A DNA stretch of 64,000 nt. Source: Reticulitermes lucifugus (Eukaryota; Arthropoda; Insecta; Blattodea; Rhinotermitidae). The stretch covers positions 7,362 through 71,361 of the forward strand of contig JAKCWW010000367.1 in the NCBI GenBank assembly GCA_026260175.1. Reading direction: 5' to 3'. Shown here one piece after another: positions 48,591 to 58,879 of the stretch (position 1 is the first letter of the stretch; each line of letters starts with the position of its first letter). Under the pieces are notes generated by a model. The model saw only the letters and a program-made list of their open reading frames with translations, had not been told where the DNA came from and made no database searches. Made by a program: the position numbers and the translations under genes.

Positions 48591-49253
48591 AATACAGATA
48601 TGTGACTAGAAGGTGCATTTAGTTAAATATCAGGCTGACGGCCGCGCCAATTTAAAGTAAAGCACCGTTTCAGAGAGTGACTCAATTTCCATAAGCAGGG
48701 TTATGACATCATGACAGCCGCGTAAGGTGGTCAAGTAAACACCGTTTCAGACGCCGACTCCATGTCCATCCTCGGCATTTCGATGCAAAAACCATGATCA
48801 TGGATATGAAGTTAGTTGGTTTACTTGAACCACCAGACGCTGCTTTCAGTCCGAGAAAATGTTATTGACCTTGTAATGCAGATGTGTAGTTAGGCCAATA
48901 GTGTAAACCATTTACTGCAGTCCGATTAGGTTTCTGGTATCAGAATTTGCTTAAATCTCCATGTAATATATCTTCAATTTTTTGTCTCCACCCAGAGTAA
49001 CGGCTGTTTGAAGTTCTGTGCAGCTTACCATTGGAGACCGTGCATAGCTGGAGGGACCAGCTAAATGCATGGTTATTACGCTGTGTTAAAATCAACTTTG
49101 GTATGAGAATAATACAATAATAGAGTCTAATTGATTCGTGACCTTATTTTTCAGGTGTACTGTCATCATCACCCTTTATGCAGAATTTTTACAATTGTAT
49201 ACCTGCAAAAAACCATGTTTCTAGAATATGCCATTTTCCAGCTATTCTGTGGT
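48591..49253. other. Unassigned with small inverted repeat
   Basis: GGTGGTCAAGTAAAC (48726-48740) and GTTTACTTGAACCACC (48819-48834) are inverted with one indel, and CCATGATCATGG (48792) is palindromic. CACCGTTTCAGA occurs twice (48673, 48748). This is a possible small MITE relic. Confidence 0.4.
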
Positions 49254-49268
49254 TATTATTATTATTAT

Positions 49269-49300
<32 letters not shown>

Positions 49301-49302
49301 TT
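49254..49302. repeat. (TTA)n-(GTA)n compound microsatellite
   Basis: About five ATT units pass directly into about eleven AGT units. A poly-serine frame across it is an artefact. Confidence 0.97.
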
Positions 49303-49599
49303 AAGTCACAGCAGTGTAGCTGGCTTGTAAAAGTACGGGTCACTGACCGAGCACTTATTCATTATTCTGCTAAAAACTTTCGAACTGTAAGACAAGTATT
49401 AAGTATTACTACCTTCTGCAATATAGTATATAGATCAGGGTGGAAATTCAGCTGCTTCTAACTGTCGTGTAATTTGTTTAAGATAATGCCCGTTGTAGAT
49501 AATACTAACAGTACTACATGAACCGCGTTCAGTTGCCGTATCCTTATTAGCTCTTCTTTTAGATCTGTATATTTCTGGAGCTACTCAGTGATGATGCTG

Positions 49600-50038
49600 T
49601 ACGAGGTGCTACCCAAAAGTTCAGGGAATTTGCCCATAAACAAATTGCTTATCATAACTCCTAGTTTCCACCGTCTCCTTCGAAGTAGTCCCCTTGGGCA
49701 TGGATACAGCGATCCCAGCGTTTTTTCCATGATTCCATGCATCCCTGGAAGTCTTCAAGTGTGAGTGTTTAAGCACCTCCTGCGATTCTGCCTGGATCTC
49801 CTCAATTGTGTCAAAACGACGGCCTTTCAATNNNAATTTCATTTTGGGGAACAGGAAAAAGTCGCAGGGGGCGAGGTCAGGCGAATAGGGTGGGTGGGGA
49901 GTCACTGTCGTGTTTTTGGAAGCCAAAAACTGCCGAACAACGAGCGATGTGTGGGCGGGCGCTTTGTCGTGGTGGAGAACCCAGCTGTTGTTCTCCCACT
50001 TTTCCGGACGGTTGCGCCTAATGCTCTCCCGTAGCCGA
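49600..50038 (-). pseudogene. Mariner (DD34D) transposase, 5'-truncated
   Basis: The minus strand encodes ENNSWVLHHDKAPAHTSLV and, further on, YSPDLAPCDFFLFPKMK. Exactly 34 residues separate the aspartate of HHD from that of PCDF, the mariner DD34D signature. The frame continues to RRFDTIEEIQAESQ, then shifts near 49770; the expected end EDFQGCMESWKKRWDRC is in another frame. Three N bases at 49832-49834 fall after PKMK. The left terminus TACGAGGTGCTACCC at 49600 is the 3' end of the element. The first catalytic aspartate and the DNA-binding half are missing beyond 50038. Confidence 0.9.
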
Positions 50039-50110
50039 TGTTACTGGAATTGCTACTTCTGTTAAATATGCTTGTTTGATGGTTTTGTCAAGCAAAACTA
50101 TATCTGATCT

Positions 50111-50307
50111 AATTATTGTTATATCACCAACTAAATGCACTTTTATTTAAAAAAAAACACAATAAGGTTTCTTTAAAACGTTTAATAAAAACGTTTTTAT
50201 TAAACGTTTTAAAGAAACCTTATTTTGTTTTTTTTAAAATAAAAGTGCATTTAGTTGGTGATATAACAATAATTAGTGAAAAATGCACGGTGAATTTAGA
50301 ATAAAAT
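50111..50307 (+). mobile_element. Palindromic element, copy 1 (full-length hairpin plus tail)
   Basis: Bases 50109-50276 form a 168-bp palindrome with 84-bp arms, 82 of 84 positions paired and no loop (centre between 50192 and 50193, in AAAACGTTTT-type sequence). A 31-bp tail, 50277-50307, contains ATGCACGGTGAAT. The whole is flanked by TATATCTGATCT (50099-50110) and TATATCTGGTCT (50308-50319), 11 of 12 identical, read as a target duplication. The arms contain ACCAACTAAATGCACT, matching copy 2. There is no open frame of note. It lies 70 bp from the mariner fragment. Confidence 0.88.
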
Positions 50308-50319
50308 TATATCTGGTCT

Positions 50320-51424
50320 GTTGTTATGGACAGTTCGATCAGTTGATATGGAACTGTCATAGTGCAGTTTACAATATGAGTTCTGTAACACTATTATTAT
50401 TATTATTATAGAGCAGAGCAATTCTTGCATAGCCGATCAGACGTTGCACCTTCCATGGATTCTGTAGGTTCGCAAGAAGCCGCCACTGGATTCTATCCAG
50501 TGCCACAATAATCCGTTATGCATCCCGTGATCTTATTTCTTTAACATAGATTTTAATATTGTTCTTCAATCAATGCCCATGTAATATCTTCTTGCCCTGA
50601 GATTTTCAGAAGCAAATTTTGTATGCATATTTCCCGAACCATCCATAAGTACTGTGTTTATACCAAGCACGTTTCATCCTCCCGGATATTACTGTCCTAA
50701 TATATTTCGTGAAGGCACAAATTATAAAGCATGTTATTGTGTAAATTTATCTTCTCGTCCGTTACTTCCACTCAGTTTTAAATGTGCCCCTCAGCATCCA
50801 GTTCTTAAACGTCCTTAATCTAAGGATGTGCCTTAGTATGAGACGCCTAGTATAATATATGAATTAAAAATTAAACCATATACTTCCCTTTGTCTTTCCT
50901 AATTTTCCCCCGTATAATGTTATCAAGTCCTAAACCTCTAAATTCAGCATCTTCGCCATGTTTGTAATTTTTAGCACATTATATCAGAGCTTTTAAACCC
51001 TTTTCAGTTCGCGAAGCACCTGGACGCCGCAGTGCTCTCTGTGGAACACAATAAAAATTTAATTCTTTATGCCGTTATTCAAACTATGGGCAATACCACT
51101 GGCGGAAAATATGCCATGTCATATTGTGGATCGGTGGGATAGCTGGCTTTTATGTAATCTGTGGCGAGGAAACTGCAAAACTGAAAAAATTCGATCTCAA
51201 AATTTATTTTGTCTGCGATTTGGGAAAGGGCCGCCATTACTCCATGGCAATGGCGGAGTGCGTCGCTCACAGAACAACGACACAGAAAGCGTTTCGTCAT
51301 ACCGAATTAAATTTAAATTCATGATATACATGTAGGTTCAATAGATAGTGTCTCGTAGGTTCAAATCTTGAGCATCAGTCCGTCTAAGAGACTTGGACTG
51401 TTTGATCTCGAAAATGGAGGTATT
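50320..51424. other. Spacer between the two palindromic elements
   Basis: No repeat recognised. Three overlapping frames of 66-88 codons at 51069-51335, on both strands, carry no known motif. Confidence 0.45.
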
Positions 51425-51780
51425 ATATTCACTTGAAACGTCGGTAACTGTTATACCATTCGCCACAAGGTAAAGTACCAGAATACTTAAATGTTCTTCA
51501 GTATAAACTTCACTTTATATTCACCGTGCATCTTTTTATAATTGAATTATTTGTACCAACAAATGCACTAAGACAGTTTTTTCGCTGTTTTCTTTATTAT
51601 AAGGATGCCCCTTATATATTATATTATAATATTATATATATAATATATATTATATATATTATAAGGATGGCATCCTTATAATAAAGAAAACAGTGAAAAA
51701 ACTGTCTTAGTGCATTTGTTGGTACAAATAATTCAGTTCTTCAGTATGTCTGTGAGAACTCCTAACCTCATGAATTAACG
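51425..51780 (+). mobile_element. GAAACGTCGGT element, monomer split by the palindromic element
   Basis: GAAACGTCGGTAACTG at 51435 is followed by ATACCATTCGCC and CCAGAATACTTAAATG up to 51504, and resumes after the inserted palindrome with GTCTGTGAGAACTCC and CCTCATG. The joined order matches the right-hand monomer at 24388-24480 (CAGAAGACTTGTATG then CTGCGAGAACCC). Confidence 0.62.
51505..51735 (-). mobile_element. Palindromic element, copy 2
   Basis: Bases 51541-51737 form a palindrome with 69-bp arms (two mismatches) around an AT-rich core that is itself nearly palindromic. On the minus strand the 36-bp tail (51540 down to 51505) contains ATGCACGGTGAAT (51519-51531), the same 13 bases as in copy 1, and the arm contains ACCAACAAATGCACT. 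The perfect 12-bp direct repeat GTTCTTCAGTAT lies at 51493-51504 and 51736-51747. Copies 1 and 2 are in opposite orientation, 1.2 kb apart. The core between arms differs entirely from that of copy 1. Confidence 0.88.
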
Positions 51781-53068
51781 TTTTAGTCGGGGAATCTGAA
51801 GGTGATGGACTACTTAGCAATACAAGTACTGAGTTGCAGATGGAGCAGCAGATTAAATCCAATCTTGAATAACTAGGAGGACGATGTGAACCGGATCTAT
51901 CTAAATCAAGATACGAGTAGTTGCAGACTTCTGTAATTGCAATAGTGAACTGTCCATTTTCATAAAAACAGGGACTCTTGCTGCATGGAGTTTTTTTTTT
52001 TTATGACACAAGTTTTCCAAGCTAAAGACCTCATACAATACCTTGCCAACGTTAGAGGCGTATCTTGCGCAGAACGACGTCTCATACTCGTACACACAGA
52101 TGTACAGTTTCAGATGCTCAGCGTTAACTGCATGTGCCACCTGCTTTGACATAAATTCTACTTTCTGTCCATACAGGGTACATGTGTGTTCCACTTGATT
52201 CTTCGTAATAAACAAATATTTCCCAAGACAGAATTAGCCGATTTGGTTTCGTAATCGATACGTGGCTTGTTCTTTGTGCGGTAGGAACTGAATTTTTGTG
52301 TATTATGTAGATTAACTTCAGAATTTATAGCGTTATCATGTGAATAGTGGCGATCTTTCTAAGAAAACAATTTTTATTAACACCTTGCCGAGACAGTGGT
52401 TTGCAAAATATCAGTAATGTGAGAACACAGCAGCACAGGTATTCGTAATGACATAATCATTTTAAGTATCATATTTTGTCATTCGATGTTTAAGGTTTCC
52501 GCTATAAATTATGAGTAGAAACTGGTCTTTAAAGAAAAGTAAACCTACAGAGTTGGTTCACTGGACTGCTATTCAGAGTACAAGAAAGCGAACACTTTAA
52601 CTACACCACAGTGAACAAATTTTACTTCACTGTTCACTTTTGCGTACTAACAGTGCATCTTACGTATGCATCTCTACTAAACGAATAAAGAGTTCAATCT
52701 GCACATTGTAAATCACGTGTTAATCTTCTATGATACCTCTTACCGATTTATTCTTGAGGGTATACCAGTTAACGTAAGAATAAAAACAATACATTTCCAT
52801 TAGCACAGCGTCGGAATCATGCCTTACTGCCTCCTGCCATCAGTGCCTCAATCAGACTTGCCTGTCGTCCGTAATAATACGACGACATCAACGTGCAACG
52901 TTCTAATTGGCTTCGTGTTCCTGCTGACTATCAGCACGGTGCTTGTTCAGCATCAGCAAGCGCTGATCCAGTGTCCAAAGTCACCCTAAGAATCTGATTA
53001 GCACAGCTGCGTTCAGGCAAATCCATACGGTCACCGCAAAAGGCTATTCACCTCAAACAAACGATACC
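51781..53068. other. Unassigned
   Basis: A minus-strand frame of 104 codons (51901-52215) shows no domain. A T11 run lies at about 51991. Confidence 0.45.
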
Positions 53069-53076
53069 GGTTAAAG

Positions 53077-53468
53077 CAGTGGTTCCCAAAGTGGGCGGTA
53101 CCGCCCCCTGGGGGGCGGTGGGATTACCGAGGTNNNNNNNNNNNNNNNNNNNNNNNNNNNNNNNNNNNNNNNNNNNNNNNNNNNNNNNNNNNNNNNNNNN
53201 NNNNNNNNNNNNNNNNNNNNNNNNNNNNNNNNNNNNNNNNNNNNNNNNNNNNNNNNNNNNNNNNNNNNNNNNNNNNNNNNNNNNNNNNNNNNNNNNNNNN
53301 NNNNNNNNNNNNNNNNNTAACTCTTATAATTTTATTTAAACGATTTTTTAAATACAAAATAAAAGTGGAAACAAAAGCGATTTATGTTTCTTAAAAAAGG
53401 TAGGGGGCGCTGTGGGTGTGTATATGGAGCCAAGGGGACGGTGGACCGAAAAAGTTTGGGAACCACTG
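53077..53468. mobile_element. hAT-type non-autonomous element with perfect 8-bp target duplication
   Basis: Begins CAGTGGTTCCCAAAGTGGGC and ends AAGTTTGGGAACCACTG, the classic hAT terminal inverted repeat. The 8-bp duplication GGTTAAAG is perfect at 53069-53076 and 53469-53476. Subterminal GGGGGGCGGTGG and GGGGACGGTGG are also shared. N bases fill 53134-53317. The visible interior is AT-rich with no transposase. Confidence 0.95.
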
Positions 53469-53476
53469 GGTTAAAG

Positions 53477-54784
53477 CAAGTGGCATGTGTCTCTCACAGC
53501 TTTGGTTTAAGTCCTTCTTCAAAAAATTAATCCATTGCGTTGGCAGTAACGTTTCATTTTTCGGTACTTATAGGACGATATAAGAACAGGCAGCGAAGGC
53601 GAGGTAAGATGTGTAGACGCAATAAATTTAAAGAAGAAGAAAATGCGTTCGGCAGAATGAAAGTTCCCACGATCATATTTCCAGTGTGCTAACGGTAATT
53701 ACTATGCCCTTAGCACAGCGTAGGTAAGGTAATCACTGCGTAATTAATTTCCCATCACACCATGAAGTCGTATAGGAGAGGGGGAGTATAGCTCCGTGCG
53801 TTTTTAACCTCTGCAATAAATGGAAATGAGTGGTCGGTTTTACACTCGGCCTTCTTTGCCTCCATCAAAACAGCCGCCGATATCCATCGGGTACTGAATG
53901 CTTTTTTCGGCTGTTACAACTTTTGCCAATTAGGAATTTAAGACATGTAGATTGTAATTGAATCTGTGTTTAAGCACACGCACGAAACATTTATTTCTTT
54001 TGCACTCAGTTCTTCAAGAGAATAACAGAATGTAAGTGGGGCAAAATAATTTTGCCGGAAACATTTACGGTGGTAGGTTGTAGAAGTCGCGTGCCACTGC
54101 ATAAAAATGTACTGTAAATTATTTCTCATCGTCTCGTGGCATACAGTCGAGTGCTGGGCTTTACTGAAGCGTCATACTAAGAGTTTTGATCGCCTTCTAC
54201 AAGGGGCGCTAGTTTCATGGTTGAAAATTCTTATGCAGGTTATCCTGAGCTTTCACTTCTGCCCAATTGTCACAGGTACTGCATAACAAAAAGGGGATAA
54301 TTGTAAAGACCAGAACCCCATGCATATAGAAGTAAAGTTAAATTTTTTTTAGTTTTCCTACCTAAAACGAACAGTGTTTTGTATTTTTACCTCTCCGGTA
54401 TCACTATTTTCTTGATACAGAATGTCATGTGTGGAGGAGGACTTACATGGGTAATAGGCAACGAATGTAGGAAGCAATAAAGATCTCATGCCTTGCATAC
54501 AGTTGTGAGGCGTTCTGCTTCGTACACAGGTCCAGACGTTCTGTACTTTGCCTGTAACATAACATGCACGTGAAGTGCTGCGTTTGAAATGAGACGCTTG
54601 TTCCATGCGGTGGGCTTCTGAGTGAAGGAGAAAGAGAGGTGTTGTAAGTGACGGCGCTGTCAGTTGCTAAGATTGTATAACGTCAATGGCAGATGAACGA
54701 AATACGAGCATGAAGCATTGCTGGAATGATACTGACAGGGGAAGACCGAAGTACTCGGAGAAAAACTTGCGCAAGTGCCTCTTT
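53477..54784. other. Unassigned
   Basis: No frame above 85 codons and no pairing repeat noticed. Confidence 0.45.
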
Positions 54785-54895
54785 TTTCACCACAGATTAC
54801 ATGGGCTGTCGCTTCCGACTTGCATGCAGATGGCGTCCGGTTCGACTTCCGGCCACGACACCAACTACCCTAACTTTCATGGTTTCCTCAGTACA
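54785..54895 (+). mobile_element. Possible tRNA-headed SINE head next to the satellite
   Basis: GGGCTGTCGCTTCCG followed about 40 bases later by GGTTCGACTTCCGG resembles a tRNA head with box B, ending ACTTTCATGGTTTCC. It directly precedes the 116-bp satellite. One copy only. Confidence 0.4.
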
Positions 54896-54897
54896 TA

Positions 54898-56012
54898 AAC
54901 TTATATGCCGTGATAGTACCTTACATTATACCTATACAGATAAGCCGTGGTAATACCTTACATTCTGCCTATACCCATATGCCCTGATAGTACCTACATT
55001 ACACCTACATCCATATGCCGTGATACTACCTTACATTATACCTGCACCCATATGCAGTAGGCCTAATAGTACCTTACATTATGCCTATACCCATATGCCC
55101 TGATAGTACCTACATTACACCTACACATATATGCCATGATAGTACCTTACATTATACCTGCACCCATATGCAGTAGGACTAATAGTACCTTACATTATGC
55201 CTATACCCATATGCCGTCATAGTACCTTACATTACACCTACACATATATGCCATGATAGTACCTTACATTATACCTGCACCCGTATGCACTAGGCCTAAT
55301 ATTACCTTAATTATGCCTATACCCATATACCGTCATAGTACCTTACATTACACCTACACATATATGCCATGATAGTACCTTACATTATACCTGCACCCGT
55401 ATGCACTAGGCCTAATATTACCTTAATTGTGCCTATACCCATATACCGTCATAGTACCTTACATTACACCTACACATATATGCCATGATAATACCTTACA
55501 TTATACCTGCACCCGTATGCACTAGGCCTAATAGTACCTTACATTGTGCCTGTACCCACATGCCGTGATAATGCCTCACATTACACCTACACATATATGC
55601 CATGATAGTACCTTACATTATACCTGCACCCGTATGCACTAGCCCTAATAGTACCTTACATTATGCCTATACCCATATACCGTCATAGTACCTTACATTA
55701 CACCTACACATATATGCCATGATAGTACCTTACATTATACCTGCACCCGTATGCACTAGGCCTAATATTACCTTAATTATGCCTATACCCATGTACCGTC
55801 ATAGTACCTTACATTACACCTACACATATATGCCATGATAGTACCTTACATTATACCTGCACCCGTATGCACTAGGCCTAATAGTACCTTACATTGTGCC
55901 TGTACCCACATGCCGTGATAATGCCTTACATTATGCCTATACCCATATGCCGTGATAGTACGTTACATTATACCTACACCCATAAGCCGTGATATTACTC
56001 TAAATTACACCA
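54898..56012 (+). repeat. Higher-order satellite array, 116-bp period of three ~37-bp subunits
   Basis: The basic subunit is ACCTTACATTATACCTAC followed by ACCCATATGCCGTGATAGT (37 bp). Three diverged subunits (marked by CCGTATGCACTAGGCC, CCCATATACCGTCATAG and ACATATATGCCATGATAG) form the higher-order unit. The marker CCGTATGCAC falls at 55281, 55397, 55513, 55629, 55747 and 55863, spacings of 116, 116, 116, 118 and 116. The outer few hundred bases on each side are less ordered (for example CCCATATGCAGTAGG near 55047). No open frame spans it. Confidence 0.96.
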
Positions 56013-56499
56013 CCACCGCTTCCTTCCACATCCTTTCTGATTTTCCTCATATTCGTCAGTATACGTGGTCCTGGGTTGCTGACAGAGTCGTTAAATTAAA
56101 GTATAGTATACCTACAATGTAGTGTGTCCTTCCAACAAGTCGCCTGCTCTACTGTCCATTGTAGCAGCGTTTAGCTGTGTATCAGCTGTTAATTGAGCTG
56201 GCCGCAGACAGATGGCACAGGAGTTATATTTCCCATGAGATATAACTTGTTTTAACACTAATTGGGCTACGGGTTAGTGTCTGTGGTGATTAATGAGTAC
56301 GGTATTGACTCGCTCATACTGCCATCCACCTCCCTGCTTGTGCGCGGCCTGGTGTTGATTTACGGAACTACCCAGGCTTGTATTTCAGAAAGCAATAAAT
56401 GATAAAACGTCTAATAAAACTGGCGTTTGATGACTGTTTTTAAGCCTGCAGGTATTAAAATTGTTCATATTTGGTGTTCCGGGATGCGAAGGTGTGTAG

Positions 56500-56660
56500 T
56501 TTGGTAAGGAGGTACCAGGGTCGACCCTGATCGTGGAAGCACGACGATTCTCCGAAACGTTGTTCTTACGTATCTAACAAACTGAAAGGCGTCACGTGCC
56601 AGAAGACCATAATATTAAATACCGCTGTGAGATCTTTAAATCTCGTGGTTCACGTTTTTA
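56500..56660 (+). mobile_element. GAAACGTCGGT element, single monomer
   Basis: CCTGATCGTGGAAGCACGAC leads to TCTCCGAAACGTTG (GAAAC at 56554), TACGTATCTAACAAAC, GGCGTCACGTGCCAGAAGACC and CGCTGTGAGATC. The order of blocks matches the 24.4- and 34.5-kb monomers. No inverted partner. Confidence 0.6.
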
Positions 56661-58139
56661 ATTCAACTAAGGTAAATTGCACAGTAATCTGAGAACTGAT
56701 GGACCGTAGTATCCTCCACGACGCAGTTACATCTGCAGAAGTTGGAGAGCTTGAGAAGAAAACTGGAGAAAACTAGACTTCGGTTAACTTGTAAATAGTA
56801 AACAAATCGGCCGTCGCCTATTTCAAGATGTTAGACTTTGTGTGGTACTTTTTGTAGTTTGCATAGTAGAAGATACTGAGAAGTAGAGAATGCAGTGGGC
56901 AGCCCACAGGCAGAAGACAGAGGATAGTAATACTGGCTAGGACAGTGTAATGCTATATAGACCACACCTCGGGGAAGAAGAAACGTTGGGAGATCTGAAA
57001 TAAAGCGCTCGGAATAACGATGAAACTCGATACATTAGGGACTCTGACAGTACAGAAGAGGAGGAGGAGGAGCATGAAAAAGAAAAAGAAAGAAAGAGAA
57101 AGAAAGAAAAGCAGGAAAGAAAACACCGTCTTCCTTTCTAAAAAATGAACGATTACGATAAATTGTGAGTTTAGCTAAGACACCTCTCGAATAGCCCTGA
57201 AACTAACAAGTGTTAGGGCTTTAAATACACTCTCTTAATTCTAATATACAACCCATGTTGTTGGTAACATTGTTGATGGATGATATTCAGTACCTCGATT
57301 GCAAGGCATGAGAATTTAAATGATTACACAAAACGCGCAGTTACCGAAATATTATTTTATAACGCAACGAAAGAATTCCTTGGAACATTGTCCTTCTTGG
57401 AAAGCGGTGCTGGTCAACAAATTTTCCGCTTTTTTTCTACGTAATCAGGGGCTTCACCACTATGTCACTGTACCACACCTTGAATCAGACTCTATTTCAG
57501 AGGGTCAGGGGGTAGATATGTCAATCCAGTTCACACCCTCATTCTTTGACGGCTATTTTAATATTATCTTCATATGTACACATAAGTTTATTAAGTTGTC
57601 TCTTACTCCCGGGATTTTAGATTAAAATTGTATGCGTCTGACAAAATTTATTGGCACTGTATAGTTAGAGATACCGACAGTGTCGTTAAATATAGAATAA
57701 AAGAAATTAATTATTGACCTCAAAAAACAAATACTGAATTATTCTTGCTTTTATTAAATCGGGGCTATTGAATCGGAAATTTTTACAATCACATGTTTTT
57801 CTCTATTGCTTACCTCTGTATCACCGCTGGTAATATTGCTTTTAAATATCAGATTTTACATTTATATTGCTGTTTAACACCAAAATAACAGTGACCATAG
57901 ATCGCTATATGCCTTGCACTTTATTATATTCTAACACTAATCAGTCTGAGAGAATGTAAGGAAAAAAGAAAAGGACAGACAGAAGAGTTTTGTACAATAT
58001 ATAAAACTGTATTTTGTATTACATACTAGGAGATCATTTTATTCTAAGCGCTCTATCTTTACGCGTAGGAAACGAAGGTGCATTAAGGTACAGTGTGTTC
58101 ACGTAGTGTAAGTCACATGCAAGGCTGTCGATTCTCTAC
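56661..58139. other. Unassigned apart from the purine tract
   Basis: A 101-codon plus-strand frame at 57320-57625 has no recognisable features. Confidence 0.45.
57056..57125 (+). repeat. Purine-only tract
   Basis: Seventy bases almost entirely A and G (AGGAGG then AAAGAAAG repeats). A simple-sequence polypurine run; its triplex-forming potential is inference only. Confidence 0.9.
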
Positions 58140-58440
58140 AAATCGTCTACTGTAGATAAGGCCTTCTCTCCTCAGTGATGTTACGCAACGTTGGTTGGTG
58201 GTTGGTTACCGACTTTTCGGGACGGCCTATCGGTCCCATCTTTTTGGGTCAGACAGTCCTGGAAGAATTATTGGACTTCAAGTTTCAGGCGATCCAATAA
58301 GACGTCTTGTACCTCAAGCTCCACTTGAAGATTGGACCGACAGGCCGCTCCGAAACGTCGGTAGCCATCTACCAACCAACGCTACGTCAGGTCCCAGAAG
58401 AGCGAATGTCTCTGCGGCTGAAGCATGAAATCTCGCATCG
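58140..58440. mobile_element. GAAACGTCGGT element, inverted dimer (copy 4)
   Basis: The left monomer has ACCGACTTTTC at 58208-58218, the right GAAACGTCGGT at 58352-58362. Arms of about 75 bp pair in inverted orientation: AACGTTGGTTGG against CCAACCAACGCT, and GGCCTATCGGTCC against GGACCGACAGGCC. The right monomer carries CTTGAAGATTGG as its hammerhead-like core and extends through CCCAGAAGAGCG to about 58440. A 77-codon plus-strand frame crosses it without meaning. Confidence 0.8.
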
Positions 58441-58729
58441 AGGAGGTAACGTGTGGTGTTGAAGTTTCCTGTCATGTTTGCCTTGTATTGCTGATGCTAA
58501 AGAACGGGGTAGACACTAACTGGAACAGAAGATTTTAATTTTTATCACACGGTACGTGATTTTGTCTCGCAACTGGCTTGTTGGCTCAAACGTGATAGGC
58601 ACCGCTCATCAGCGGAGCAGGGAATTAACGCTGTGCCCACAAGCAGAGCAGAGATGGGGATGTTCTTGCGCCCAGAAGGGCCGAGAGGTCTCCATGTGAA
58701 ACAAGTTTTTAGTGCTGTCCGCACTTAAT

Positions 58730-58879
58730 GAAAGTTGCAATTTATCCATTTTTAAGTAAAATTCTGCGATTTAAAATTTCAAGAAAATGTTCAGTGATCT
58801 TAGAGTTGTAATGTCATGTTCGTACAGACAGACGGAGGGAGGAACATAACTGTCTTATTGGGCGTTTCCCAACGGTGCG
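58730..58879 (-). mobile_element. Fragment of the GGCGCGTTCGC element family
   Basis: Minus-strand reading starts GGCGCGTTCGCACCG at 58879 and continues GTTATGTTCCTCC, CGTCTGTCTGTACG and CATTTTCTTGAAATTTT, aligning with the first half of the 45912-46218 element. The far terminus is not found. Confidence 0.5.

Noticed and set aside
48600-48850. Two partial direct repeats and a small inverted repeat
   Set aside because: Too degenerate to define an element; noted under the block entry only.
46749-56012. Tandem arrays as CRISPR candidates
   Set aside because: Units are contiguous with no unique spacers, and the sequence is clearly eukaryotic.
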